A stretch of 47,359 nucleotides of DNA from Streptomyces viridochromogenes DSM 40736 (GCF_000158955.1 NZ_GG657757.1:4765333-4812691), one strand, 5' to 3'; counted from the stretch's first letter, positions 1-8,722 are shown. Translations and numbers: made by a program. The notes: generated by a model from the sequence alone, not told the origin.

Positions 1-26
1 TCGGTCAGGGCGTGCACTATGGGGCC

Positions 27-1895
27 ATGACTGAGAGCAACGGGTCCGACGCGCGGCATCAGCGGGACCAGCAGGAGCACGTGGTACAGGCGGGACAGCA
101 GGAGCGGATGCCGGACTGGGAGAAGCGCTTTCGGGCGCCTCGGGTGTCCCTGCCCGACTGGGCGGAGGACGCCCCGGACCGCTCCCTGTTCGTGTCGAAC
201 GCGACGGGGACGTACGAGCTGTACGCCTGGGACCGGTCGACGGGTGAGCAGCGCCAGGTGACGGACCGGCCGAACGGCACGACGGACGGCGTGCTGTCCC
301 CGGACGGCGCGTGGATCTGGTGGTTCGACGACAAGGACGGCGACGAGTTCGGCGTCTGGCGCCGCCAGCCCTTCACGGGCGGCGCGGACGACCTCGCCGC
401 CGAGGGGCTGGACGCCTCCTACCCCGCGGGCCTCGCCCTCGGCCGCGACGGCCGCACGGCGGTGGTGGGCCGCTCGACGGACGAGGACGGCACGACGATC
501 CACCTCGTCCGCACCGGCGAGGAGCCCGTGGAGATCTACCGCCACCGCGAGTCCGCCGGCGTCGGCGACCTCTCCCACGACGGCTCGCTCATCGCCGTCG
601 AGCACACCGAGCACGGCGACGCGATGCACTCGGCCCTGCGGGTCCTGCGCCCCGACGGCGGCACGGTCGCCGACCTCGACGACACCGAGGGCGGTACCCG
701 CGAGCTCGGCCTGGAGGTCCTCGGCTTCGCGCCCGTCGACGGCGACACCCGCCTCCTCATCGGCCACCAGCGCCGGGGCCGCTGGGAGCCGCTCGTCTGG
801 GACGTCGCCTCCGGCGAGGAGACGGACCTGGCGCTGGAGCTGCCCGGTGACGTCAGCGCCGAGTGGTACCCGGACGGCACCGGTCTGCTCATCGCGCACA
901 GCTTCGAGGCCCGCAGCGAGCTGTTCCGCTACGACCTGGCGAGCCGCGCGCTGACCGAGATCCCGACCCCGCCCGGCACCGTGTCCGGCGCGACGGCCCG
1001 GCCCGACGGCAGCGTGGAGTACCTGTGGTCCTCCTCCGCAGAACCGTCCGCGGTCCGCTCCACGGCGGGCGGTGTCGTCCTCGACCCGCCCGGCATGAAG
1101 TCGCCCGGGTCGGTGCCGGTGCAGGACGTGTGGGTGGAGGGCCCCGGCGGCCGCATCCACGCCCTGGTCCAGAAGCCCAAGGACGCCACCGGTCCGCTCC
1201 CCACGATCTTCGACATCCACGGCGGCCCGACCTGGCACGACAGCGACTCCTTCGCGGCGGGCCCGGCGGCCTGGGTCGACCACGGATACGCGGTGGTCCG
1301 GGTCAACTACCGCGGCTCGACCGGCTACGGCCGTGCCTGGACGGACGCCCTGAAGCACCGGGTGGGCCTCATCGAGCTGGAGGACATCGCCGCGGTCCGC
1401 GAATGGGCCGTCACCTCCGGCCTCGCCGACCCCGACCGCCTCGTCCTCACGGGCGGTTCCTGGGGCGGCTACCTCACCCTCCTCGGCCTCGGCGTCCAGC
1501 CCGACGCCTGGACCCTGGGCATCGCGGCGGTGCCCGTCGCCGACTACGTGACGGCGTACCACGACGAGATGGAAGCGCTGAAGGCGATGGACCGCACGCT
1601 CCTCGGCGGCACCCCCGAGGAGGTCCCCGACCGCTTCGAGGCGTCGTCCCCCCTCACCTACGTCGACCAGGTCACGGCCCCGGTCTACATCTCGGCCGGC
1701 GTCAACGACCCCCGCTGCCCCATCCGCCAGATCGAGAACTACGTCAAACGCCTGGAGGCGAGGGGAGCGGTGCACGAGGTGTACCGCTACGACGCGGGGC
1801 ACGGGTCGCTGGTGGTGGACGAGCGAATCAAACAGGTGAGGCTGGAACTGGAGTTCGCGGAGAGGCACCTGAAGGGACGGGGGAGCGCCCAGTAG
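27..1895 (+). CDS. S9-family prolyl oligopeptidase-like serine peptidase
   Basis: Cytoplasmic peptidase of the prolyl oligopeptidase/acylaminoacyl-peptidase family, expected to cleave short peptides. The first 350 or so residues read as a beta-propeller with repeated blades (SPDGAWIWWF, SHDGSLIAVE, YPDGTGLLIA). The C-terminal alpha/beta-hydrolase domain carries GGSWGGY with nucleophile Ser478, Asp561 in NDPRCP and His592 in GHGS, so the catalytic triad is complete. The ATG at 27 has no Shine-Dalgarno sequence. CACTAT lies six bases upstream, so a leaderless message is possible; an in-frame GTG at 12 is the alternative. The 622-residue length is normal. Substrate cannot be told from sequence. 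Confidence 0.9.
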   Translation: MTESNGSDARHQRDQQEHVVQAGQQERMPDWEKRFRAPRVSLPDWAEDAPDRSLFVSNATGTYELYAWDRSTGEQRQVTDRPNGTTDGVLSPDGAWIWWFDDKDGDEFGVWRRQPFTGGADDLAAEGLDASYPAGLALGRDGRTAVVGRSTDEDGTTIHLVRTGEEPVEIYRHRESAGVGDLSHDGSLIAVEHTEHGDAMHSALRVLRPDGGTVADLDDTEGGTRELGLEVLGFAPVDGDTRLLIGHQRRGRWEPLVWDVASGEETDLALELPGDVSAEWYPDGTGLLIAHSFEARSELFRYDLASRALTEIPTPPGTVSGATARPDGSVEYLWSSSAEPSAVRSTAGGVVLDPPGMKSPGSVPVQDVWVEGPGGRIHALVQKPKDATGPLPTIFDIHGGPTWHDSDSFAAGPAAWVDHGYAVVRVNYRGSTGYGRAWTDALKHRVGLIELEDIAAVREWAVTSGLADPDRLVLTGGSWGGYLTLLGLGVQPDAWTLGIAAVPVADYVTAYHDEMEALKAMDRTLLGGTPEEVPDRFEASSPLTYVDQVTAPVYISAGVNDPRCPIRQIENYVKRLEARGAVHEVYRYDAGHGSLVVDERIKQVRLELEFAERHLKGRGSAQ

Positions 1896-2070
1896 CTCGG
1901 GGGGCGGGGGCGGTGCGGCGGCTGCGTGCCGCCCTAGCTACGGGCAGTCGTGCCGCTGGGGCGGCACGGGTGGGCGCGGCGGCACCCCGCACCGCCGGGT
2001 TGCGCAACGCCCCGCTCCCAGCACCAACCCCGGGCACCTTGCAAACGCCGAGCCGCGCAGCGAACCGGCG

Positions 2071-3978
2071 TCACGCCCCGGCGGGCTCCCTCCGCCTCCG
2101 CCCCAGCAACTCCGCGAGCCCCCGCCGAGTCGCCGCCAGCACCACCCGGTCGTCAGGCCCCAGCACATACGTAGGAGGCAGATCCCACACCAGCCCCGAC
2201 GCCGGCGCACTGTCCTCTTCCGCACCGTCGCCCTCACCCACCCGCCGCCCCCCGGCAGGCGCCGTGTTGAGCGCCAGCACCCGCCACGCCCCGGCCCGAA
2301 ACGCCTCCCCCACCGTCCGCCCCTCCAACTGCGGATGCCCGGCCACATCCACCTCCGCGAACAGCAACACCCGCCGCTCCACCGGGATCGCCCCCAGAAT
2401 CTGCCGCCCCATCATCGCCCCGGCGAACGCGGGCGCCGCCAGATGCGACACACTCCGGCTCCGCGTCAGGGCGAACGGATGCGCGGCCCGCAGGGGTCCG
2501 GTACACCGCCGTCGCGAAGTCGTCGTCGTACAGCCGCAGCACGACCCCGCAGATCGGGGCCGCACGGGACCGGGCGTACAGTGACGGCCTCCAGGGTTCG
2601 TGGTGTCCGCGCTGGTCAACGCCAGCAGCGCATGGGCCCGATGGGATCTTTCGCGGGCTCCAGGCACACCTTCCTGGCGTGACGTCCCCGAGCACCACCG
2701 GCACCCGCAGCCGCCGCTTCTCGTGGCCATGCCCCGGGCCTCCGGGTCGGACTCGACGCACACCACCGGAATGTGCAGCTCGCGCAGCCGCGTCAGCACC
2801 CGCGTCCCGATCTTGCCGAGCCCGAGCAGCACCACGTGCCCCCCGAGCCCCCGCGGCGGCTTCCGCAGCGTGGAGGCGCTGCGGAACGTGCCCAGCGCCT
2901 CCAGCACCGCGGCCAGCAGCACCGGCAGCAGCAGCAACCCGACCAGCCCCGAAAGCAGTTGAAGCACCTGCTCACCGGTCGACTCGTGGAACGCGGGATC
3001 GTTGATGCCGAACAGATCGAGCAGGGTGACGTACGTGGCGTACAGCGGATGCTCACCGGTGACGAACATCAACGCGACGGCGAGCGCCAGCACACACCCC
3101 ACCAGCCCCGCCAGCGACCACCGCAGCCGCCGCGAGAACAGCGAGGCGAACGGCGGCACACCGCCCCGCCCGGCGGGCAGGGACGGCCCCGAGTACGCCA
3201 CCTGCTCCAGAACCACCGTCCCGCGCCCGGTCGCCGACGCCACCGCCATCTCGTCCGGCAGCAGTTGCGGCCCGTGCTCCCCGCTGCCCTCCGAACCGTC
3301 GGCGCCCGCCGGGTCGTTGCTCGTCGTGGACAGCAGCGCCAGCGTGCACAGCCCCGGGTGGGCCACCTCGCCGGGCCGCGGCGGCTGCCGCTCCACGGCC
3401 CGCAGCACGAGCCCCTCGGTCTGCACGACCTTGCTGGTCCCGACGAGGGCCGTGGCGGCCAGCGCGGGCGCGGCCGTGTCGGCGTCGGACAGCACGGTCG
3501 TCGACGCGTCGAGCCCCTGGCCCGGCCCCGTCCCGGAGGCCACCGCCGCGGTCTGGTCGAGCAGTTCCTCGATGTGCTGCCCCAACCGCCGGTTGTAGAG
3601 CCGCAGGACGAGCCGCAGGCTGGGGTTGAGCCGACGGGCGGTGAGGGCGGCGCGGATGTTGGTCTCGTCGTCGTCGTACACGAGCGCCAGTGCCGCCGCC
3701 CGGTCGGCGCCCACCTCGGTGAGCACGGCCTCGGTGACCTCGGCGGCCTCCACGACCTGCTCGTTGACGGCCGGTTCGGCGCCGCTCGTGCCCGCCCGGT
3801 TGACGGCCGCGCTGACCCGGTCGAACAGGGCCGCCGAGGCGGCCCGGGCCCGTCCGACCACCGGCTGCCGTACCCGGCGTCCCGAGGGCGGCACGACGAG
3901 CGTGACCTGTTCGCCGTAGACACCTCGGAGTTCGGCGGCCAGCCGGTGCGCGAGCCCGTCGTCACCGCACACGATCAT
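2071..3978 (-). CDS. RCK/TrkA-N NAD-binding ion-channel-like membrane protein, frame disturbed
   Basis: Membrane protein with an N-terminal TrkA-N-like domain (MIVCGDDGLAHRLAAEL), two hydrophobic segments near residues 290-310 and 350-375 flanking a pore-like loop, and a second Rossmann domain (HVVLLGLGKIGTRVLTRL). This is the layout of CASTOR/POLLUX-type or RCK-gated cation channels. The ATG at 3978 follows AGGTGA by about 13 nt. Between about 2490 and 2740 conserved sequence jumps repeatedly between two frames: RRLRVPVVLGDVT and LRLYDDDFATAVYRT lie in one, HRAHALLALTSADTTN and LRAAHPFALTRS in the other. The main frame stays open, so a 635-residue product is formally encoded, but this part of the second RCK domain would be scrambled. 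It is divergent from the permease at 4123. I cannot decide between decay and a consensus error. Confidence 0.8.
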   Translation of the reverse strand: MIVCGDDGLAHRLAAELRGVYGEQVTLVVPPSGRRVRQPVVGRARAASAALFDRVSAAVNRAGTSGAEPAVNEQVVEAAEVTEAVLTEVGADRAAALALVYDDDETNIRAALTARRLNPSLRLVLRLYNRRLGQHIEELLDQTAAVASGTGPGQGLDASTTVLSDADTAAPALAATALVGTSKVVQTEGLVLRAVERQPPRPGEVAHPGLCTLALLSTTSNDPAGADGSEGSGEHGPQLLPDEMAVASATGRGTVVLEQVAYSGPSLPAGRGGVPPFASLFSRRLRWSLAGLVGCVLALAVALMFVTGEHPLYATYVTLLDLFGINDPAFHESTGEQVLQLLSGLVGLLLLPVLLAAVLEALGTFRSASTLRKPPRGLGGHVVLLGLGKIGTRVLTRLRELHIPVVCVESDPEARGMATRSGGCGCRWCSGTSRQEGVPGARERSHRAHALLALTSADTTNPGGRHCTPGPVRPRSAGSCCGCTTTTSRRRCTGPLRAAHPFALTRSRSVSHLAAPAFAGAMMGRQILGAIPVERRVLLFAEVDVAGHPQLEGRTVGEAFRAGAWRVLALNTAPAGGRRVGEGDGAEEDSAPASGLVWDLPPTYVLGPDDRVVLAATRRGLAELLGRRRREPAGA

Positions 3979-4122
3979 GTGCGTGGCCGGATCACCTGGC
4001 TGACCTTGGTTCGGAACGCTCCCCACAAGGGAGAAGACTGCCTCACCGGGACGGCTGGTTCCAGAAAGGGAACAGCGGGGGCTGAACGCCCGCCGTGCCC
4101 CGGCCGTATGGAAGGGGAGGCA

Positions 4123-5214
4123 ATGCCCGTGCGCACGACCGGAGGTACCGGGCCGGTGGCCACCACGAAACCCGCCCCACAGGAGACCGACGAGACAGCC
4201 GGGACCCGCTCGTCCAAGGACAGCGAGGTCACGAAGCCGGCACCGGGCAACGGCCCGGCGGACGCCCGGCGCTTCAACCCGGCCCTCCTGCTCACCCTCC
4301 TCCTGCTCACGGCCGTGATGCTCCAGGACACCATCCGCGGAGCCCTGGCCGCACCGGTGATGCAGAGCTGGATGACGGTGTTCGTCGCGGTCATGGTCCA
4401 GGCGCTGCCGTTCCTGGTGCTCGGCGTGCTGCTGTCGGCGGCGATCGCGGTGTTCGTACCGCCGTCCTTCTTCGCCAGGGCCCTGCCGAAACACCCGGCC
4501 CTCGCGGTCCCGGTCGCGGGCGCCGCGGGCGCGGTCCTGCCGGGCTGCGAGTGCGCCTCGGTGCCGGTCGCCGGAGCCCTGGTCCGCCGAGGGGTCACCC
4601 CCGCCGCGGCCCTGGCTTTCCTCCTCTCCGCACCGGCCATCAACCCGATCGTGCTGACGGCGACGGCCGTGGCCTTCCCCGGCAACCCGGAGATGGTCCT
4701 GGCCCGCTTCGTCGCGAGCCTGCTGGTGGCCTGCGCGATGGGCTGGCTCTGGCACCGCGTCGGCCGCACGGACTGGCTGCGGCCCCCGGCCAGGTCGTCG
4801 TACGAAGGCCAAGGCAAGGGGGCGGAGTTCTGGGGCTCGGTGCGGCACGACGTGATGCACGCGGGCGGGTTCCTGGTGGTCGGCGCGATGGCGGCGGCCA
4901 CCCTCAAGGCGGTCGTACCGGAGGACTGGCTGCAAGCGGCGGCAGGCAACCCGCTGCTCTCGATCCTGGCCCTCGCGGCACTCGCCGTCCTGTTGTCCAT
5001 CTGCTCGGAAGCCGACGCGTTCGTGGCGGCGTCCCTCACCCAGTTCTCGCTGACGGCCCGTCTGACGTTCCTGGTCGTGGGCCCGATGATCGACCTGAAG
5101 CTCTTCGCGATGCAGGCGGGCACCTTCGGCCGCGCCTTCGCCCTGCGCTTCGCCCCCGCGACCTTCGCCCTGGCCGTCGTCGTGTCGGCCCTGACCGGAA
5201 CGGTCCTGCTGTGA
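4123..5214 (+). CDS. YraQ/UPF0718-type permease
   Basis: Polytopic permease of the UPF0718 (DUF318) family, suspected metal or small-ion exporters. About eight hydrophobic segments follow a disordered N-terminal tail of about 55 residues. The family hallmark is visible as GAVLPGCECASVPVAGALVRRG, a Cys-x-Cys pair in the first conserved half, and a matching SICSEADAFVAASL in the second. I chose the ATG at 4123 because GAAGGGGAGG ends three bases before it; an in-frame ATG at 4108 lacks such a site. The stop overlaps the next start by four bases (GTGA), so the two products are translationally coupled and probably form one transporter. Confidence 0.88.
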   Translation: MPVRTTGGTGPVATTKPAPQETDETAGTRSSKDSEVTKPAPGNGPADARRFNPALLLTLLLLTAVMLQDTIRGALAAPVMQSWMTVFVAVMVQALPFLVLGVLLSAAIAVFVPPSFFARALPKHPALAVPVAGAAGAVLPGCECASVPVAGALVRRGVTPAAALAFLLSAPAINPIVLTATAVAFPGNPEMVLARFVASLLVACAMGWLWHRVGRTDWLRPPARSSYEGQGKGAEFWGSVRHDVMHAGGFLVVGAMAAATLKAVVPEDWLQAAAGNPLLSILALAALAVLLSICSEADAFVAASLTQFSLTARLTFLVVGPMIDLKLFAMQAGTFGRAFALRFAPATFALAVVVSALTGTVLL

Positions 5215-5915
5215 ACCGCCTGGCCCAGTCGGCCCTCATGTTCCTGCTCGGCGCGACCCTGCTGCACGCCGGCACGACCGACCTCTACCTGCGCTACGTC
5301 AAGTCGGGCCTGCGCCCCCTGGTGCTGCTCGCGGGCGTGGTACTGATCGCGACGGCTGCGGCGACACTCTGGTACGAACGCCGCGGCGCACCCGGGCACG
5401 AGCACCACGAACCCCGCATCTCCTGGCTCCTCGCGCTCCCCGTCCTGGCCCTGATCCTGGTCGCACCACCGGCCCTCGGCTCCTACAGCGCCTCCCACAC
5501 GGGCACGGCCCTCACGAAACCCTTCGGCTTCCCGGACCTCCCCGGCGGCGACGCCCCCCTCCGCCTCGGCGTGGCCGACTACGCGGGCCGGGCGGTCTAC
5601 GACGACGGCCGCTCCCTCCACGACCGCGAGCTGAAGATCACCGGCTTCGTCACGCTGGACCGCACCGGCGCCCCCTACCTGGTCCGCATGGGCCTCAACT
5701 GCTGCGCCGCGGACGCCCAGCCGGTCAAGATAGCCCTGACCGGCGACGTCCCCCCGGTCCTCGCGCCGGACACCTGGCTGGAGATCACCGGCCGGTACAC
5801 GCCCCGCCGGACCAAGGACCCGGTCAACGACGGCCCGATCCCCTACGTCGAGGTCACCCGAGCCCGCCCCGTCCCCACACCGCACGACCCGTACGACGAG
5901 ACGTGGAACACGTGA
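5211..5915 (+). CDS. TIGR03943-type permease partner protein
   Basis: A 234-residue membrane protein, the regular partner of UPF0718 permeases. It has two N-terminal transmembrane helices (about residues 5-20 and 32-50), a third near residue 70, then an extracytoplasmic domain with ELKITGFV, RMGLNCCAADAQPV and WLEITGRY, matching the DUF1980 layout. The Cys-Cys pair in GLNCCAAD is a plausible metal or redox site, which is inference. The GTG start overlaps the permease stop by four bases, so this is the second cistron of a two-gene operon. The substrate is not known to me for this family. Confidence 0.85.
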   Translation: MNRLAQSALMFLLGATLLHAGTTDLYLRYVKSGLRPLVLLAGVVLIATAAATLWYERRGAPGHEHHEPRISWLLALPVLALILVAPPALGSYSASHTGTALTKPFGFPDLPGGDAPLRLGVADYAGRAVYDDGRSLHDRELKITGFVTLDRTGAPYLVRMGLNCCAADAQPVKIALTGDVPPVLAPDTWLEITGRYTPRRTKDPVNDGPIPYVEVTRARPVPTPHDPYDETWNT

Positions 5916-5993
5916 CCCGGCGTGGCACAGCCCCTTCCGGGTACCCGGAAAAGCCGCTGACCAGCGGATGATCAGTGAGGGGGAGGGGAACCC

Positions 5994-6410
5994 ATGACCA
6001 CACTCGAAGGCGAGCGCACGACGGCGGAAGCGACGAACCGAGAGCTCCTGACCGAGGCCCGCGAGGAACTCGCGAAGGCCGACAGCCGCGCCGGACTGAC
6101 CCTGGCCGTCCTCGGCGCGGCCCTGACCGCACTGCTCGGCGCGATCACCGTCGGCGTCATCACGCCCGCCCAGTACGCCGTGATCCCCCAGCTCCTCGTC
6201 TGGACCGGCTGCGCGGCCTGTGCCCCGTCCCTGGTCCTCCTGAGCCTGGCCGCGAGGCCCCGCCCGGACACCGGCGACGAGACCCGCCCGGAGACCCTGT
6301 CCCGCACGGCCTGGCTCAAGTTCCCCTGCATCCGCCACGCCATGGCCTGGGGGCGCGGGCCTTCCTTGCGCTCCCCCTGGCGGGGGCACTGGCCGGGGCT
6401 GCTGACGTAG
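5994..6410 (+). CDS. Small membrane protein resembling Pycsar TM effectors
   Basis: A 138-residue protein with an N-terminal helix ending in AREELAKADSRAGLTLA, then two transmembrane segments (about 38-58 and 66-86). This KADxKAG-then-two-helices layout is what I recognise from DUF5706/PycTM proteins, annotated in Streptomyces as Pycsar effector family. Those act in anti-phage defence when activated by a cyclic pyrimidine nucleotide. No cyclase gene lies nearby, so it is an orphan. The last 45 residues look unlike the family and may be altered. The start has GGGGGAGGGG just upstream. The stop TAG is one copy of the 3-bp target duplication of the element that follows; restoring the empty site would keep the same stop. 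Confidence 0.6.
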   Translation: MTTLEGERTTAEATNRELLTEAREELAKADSRAGLTLAVLGAALTALLGAITVGVITPAQYAVIPQLLVWTGCAACAPSLVLLSLAARPRPDTGDETRPETLSRTAWLKFPCIRHAMAWGRGPSLRSPWRGHWPGLLT

Positions 6411-6601
6411 GGGCCTGTCGTTTGGATCAAGCCGGGGTCGCCGGGGCGTGGCACCGCACATTCTGCCGGCGTTGTCGTCGGTTTTTCAACGCTCCGCGTT
6501 TGACGCCCTCCTCCGCCTTGCATCTGCACGCACCACCGCCCCGCTCGGGTCGGCCGAGAGGCGCAGTCGCTCTCGGCCGACCTGATCCAAACGACAGGCC
6601 C
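6411..6601. mobile_element. MITE-like 191-bp element with perfect 19-bp terminal inverted repeats
   Basis: The left end GGGCCTGTCGTTTGGATCA (6411-6429) is repeated exactly in inverted orientation at 6583-6601. Both ends are flanked by TAG (6408-6410 and 6602-6604), a likely 3-bp target-site duplication. The 191 bp encode no transposase, so this is a non-autonomous element. An internal hairpin lies at 6550-6580, with arms TCGGCCGAGAG and CTCTCGGCCGA and a nine-base loop. It sits exactly at the stop codon of the upstream gene and about 20 bp from the end of the gene at 6626. Confidence 0.75.
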
Positions 6602-6625
6602 TAGTGCCCCCGCGCGGATGTGCCC

Positions 6626-7198
6626 TCAGACCGAGCGGCTGGCCGAGAAGCCGTAGTGGACGATGTCCTTGCCGTCCTCGTCCCAGTTCAGGCGCAGTGC
6701 GCCGTCGGCGTACGCGCTCTTGCCGCCGACCTTCTTCTTGACGGTGGACGAGGTCCACGAACCGTTGCCGTTGCCGTCCATGGCGGCCAGCTTGGACTTG
6801 ATGTCGAAGTCCCTCTTCAGCAGGACGCTGTCCGCGCCCGCGTCGGCGTGCTTGATGTACAGCCGGAAGTAGGCGGCGTCGAAGGTCTCCGACAGATCGG
6901 TCCCGGAGTACCACGGGGGAGCGTCCCAGCTCACCTTGGCCTTGGCGTAGACGTAGCTGCCGGACCGGGCCACACAGTTCTTGACGGTGAAGTCCCAGTT
7001 GTCGCCCCAGGGGCCGGAGTACCCGGCGTCGTCGATGGTCTTGGAGCTCTCCTTGCACTTCCAGCTCAGCGCGGCCGCCGGCGAGACGGACAGCACGGAG
7101 GCGCCGACGACAGTGGCACCGACCAGCGCGACCGACATGGCCTTCTTGCCCGCGGACGACTGCCGCGAAGGCATGATGCGACGCAGATTCACTTTCAT
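6626..7198 (-). CDS. Secreted protein of unknown function
   Basis: A 190-residue exported protein. The ATG at 7198 is preceded by GAGGGGAAC. The N-terminus is a signal peptide: basic start (KVNLRRIMPSRQSSAGKK), hydrophobic core VALVGATVVGASVLSVSP and AxA-like cleavage PAAALS near residue 39. The mature part starts WKCKESS, has a second Cys in VKNCVARSG (one possible disulfide) and is rich in Trp, Tyr and Asp (YSGPWGDNWDF, DAPPWYSG), which suggests a compact beta-rich domain. I do not recognise the family. It is monocistronic; AT-richer sequence upstream (7210-7300) probably holds its promoter. Confidence 0.75.
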   Translation of the reverse strand: MKVNLRRIMPSRQSSAGKKAMSVALVGATVVGASVLSVSPAAALSWKCKESSKTIDDAGYSGPWGDNWDFTVKNCVARSGSYVYAKAKVSWDAPPWYSGTDLSETFDAAYFRLYIKHADAGADSVLLKRDFDIKSKLAAMDGNGNGSWTSSTVKKKVGGKSAYADGALRLNWDEDGKDIVHYGFSASRSV

Positions 7199-7380
7199 GT
7201 TCCCCTCGTTGTGGTCTTGCGTTCTGCTCACAAGGAGCAGAGATCGATCACCCTACAGCGCGTTCGCGACCGCATACGATCGAAGTCGACTGTAGGAGAG
7301 GGAAGTTGGCCCGCCTCGGACCGGTCACGTGAGGGTGCTGCCGGCGGTGCTGTGCGTGCCAAAGGGTCGACGAAGACGGC

Positions 7381-8259
7381 TCAGCCGACCGCAGGAAGCC
7401 GCCCCCGGGACCGGCAGTCGCGGCAACGGCCGGGTTCCTCCGCGCGGAACCCCCGGTCGCAGCCGTCGCAGTTCCACATGGGGACGACCGCCGCACGCAC
7501 CGTGGGCTCGGCGCTTCTGACGGGTGAGGGCAGGGGAGTCTCCTTGAGCCGGTAGGCGAGGATGCCGGCGGGCCGGGCCATGAGGTGGTCCGGGAGCCCT
7601 GCCGTCAGGCGATCCGTGATCTGCGTGGGCAGGAGGCCTGCCGCGAGCCACGCGCTGACGCCCGGGGCGAGGCGGGCGGCTTCCTGCGTGGACAGGACGA
7701 GGCGGGAGTCGACCTGGCGCAGGTCGGCCAGGACGGCGACGGCCCGAGGGTCTGCGGCGGAGAGCGGGGCCGGCTCCTCCGCCTCCGTCTGCACGGGTGC
7801 ATGGACCGTTTGATGCACGACCGGGGCCATGGCCGCGACGGCGGGTTCTTTCCGGGAGCTGCGCGGCCTGCGCGGCCCGGGCGGCTCGGGCGGTCCGTCG
7901 TCGGAGGGCCCGCCGGGTACGTCGTAGAAGTACGTCCGGGTACGGACCTGCCCGGTGGGCGTGCGCTCGCGGCGGCGCTCCAGGTACCCGGCCGCTTCCA
8001 GCTCCCTGAGCGCCCGCGAGATGAGGATCTCGCCCTCGCTGAAGTGCTCGCACAGGGCGGTGATGCTCACGGGGGAGCCGTCGGGAAGGGAGGAGATGTA
8101 CGCCGCGACGCCGATGGTGACCGCGCTGCCGCGCCGCTGGGCGAGGGCGTTGGAGATCACGGTGAAGTCGGCCGTCAGCCGGGTGCGTACGTGGATCACG
8201 CCGGAAGTCGGAGCTCCGGCGTCGGCGCGCAGGCGCGCGTTAGACTGCGAGTCATCCAT
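7381..8259 (-). CDS. Winged-helix DNA-binding protein with C-terminal zinc-ribbon-like motif
   Basis: A 292-residue protein. Residues about 25-110 form a winged helix of the type common in Streptomyces accessory regions: DFTVISNALAQRRGSAVTIGVAAYISSLPDGSPVSI, then ALCEHFSEGEILISRALRELEAAGYLER. A Pro-rich linker follows, then a helical segment (AVLADLRQVDSRLVLS) and a C-terminal CDGCDRGFRAEEPGRCRDC, a Cys4 knuckle. It probably binds DNA in regulation or replication control; the target is unknown. The start is uncertain: ATG 8259 fits the domain better, GTG 8388 would add 43 low-complexity residues, and neither has a strong ribosome site. Confidence 0.72.
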   Translation of the reverse strand: MDDSQSNARLRADAGAPTSGVIHVRTRLTADFTVISNALAQRRGSAVTIGVAAYISSLPDGSPVSITALCEHFSEGEILISRALRELEAAGYLERRRERTPTGQVRTRTYFYDVPGGPSDDGPPEPPGPRRPRSSRKEPAVAAMAPVVHQTVHAPVQTEAEEPAPLSAADPRAVAVLADLRQVDSRLVLSTQEAARLAPGVSAWLAAGLLPTQITDRLTAGLPDHLMARPAGILAYRLKETPLPSPVRSAEPTVRAAVVPMWNCDGCDRGFRAEEPGRCRDCRSRGRLPAVG

Positions 8260-8512
8260 CGGGAAGGTGCTTGCTTCCTGATCGGTCAGGCCCTCGATCG
8301 GGATTGCCGTCCCGGCCGGGGGCCGTATCTGTGTGGGGTTGTCGCGGCGAACGTAACGGTCCGTTACCCGCTGCTGCAAGCCGGACACTCGGACGGGTGA
8401 CTCGGGCTCCCTGACCGGGGAGGGTGGGTGGGCGGGTAGTTCTTTCCCCCGGTTCTTTAGGGAGGTCAGCGGCCCGCCGGACCCTCGCGGACAAGGGCCC
8501 GGCGAGCCGGCG

Positions 8513-8722
8513 TCAGGCCTTCAACCCGCCTATGAAGGCCGTCCAGGACGCGGCTTCGAAGCACAGCGCAGGGCCGTCCGGGGCCTTGCTGTCACGGACC
8601 GGGACGACGGCCGCGGCCCGGAATCCGTCGGCCACCTCCACGCAGTTGCCGCCTTCCTGATTGCTGTAGCTGCTCTTGCGCCAGGCGGCGCCGTTCAGAT
8701 CGGGACGGGACGTTCGCTCCAC
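8513..8722 (-). CDS. DUF397 small protein
   Basis: A 69-residue protein with the classic DUF397 pattern WRKSSYSNQEGGNCVEVAD, then VPVRDSKAPDGPALCFEAASWTAFIGGLK. Such proteins are encoded next to XRE regulators in actinomycetes (abaA/whiJ-type clusters) and are thought to act with the regulator as an antitoxin-like or modulatory partner. The GTG at 8722 has GGAGGACAACC upstream. The neighbouring XRE gene does not end before this start but reads on through 131 bases of it in another frame. Confidence 0.9.
   Translation of the reverse strand: MERTSRPDLNGAAWRKSSYSNQEGGNCVEVADGFRAAAVVPVRDSKAPDGPALCFEAASWTAFIGGLKA

Noticed and set aside
863..2584. Long Arg/Pro-rich frame overlapping the S9 peptidase and the channel gene
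   Set aside because: Out-of-frame GC-rich shadow; no conserved motif, and the real genes explain the codon bias.
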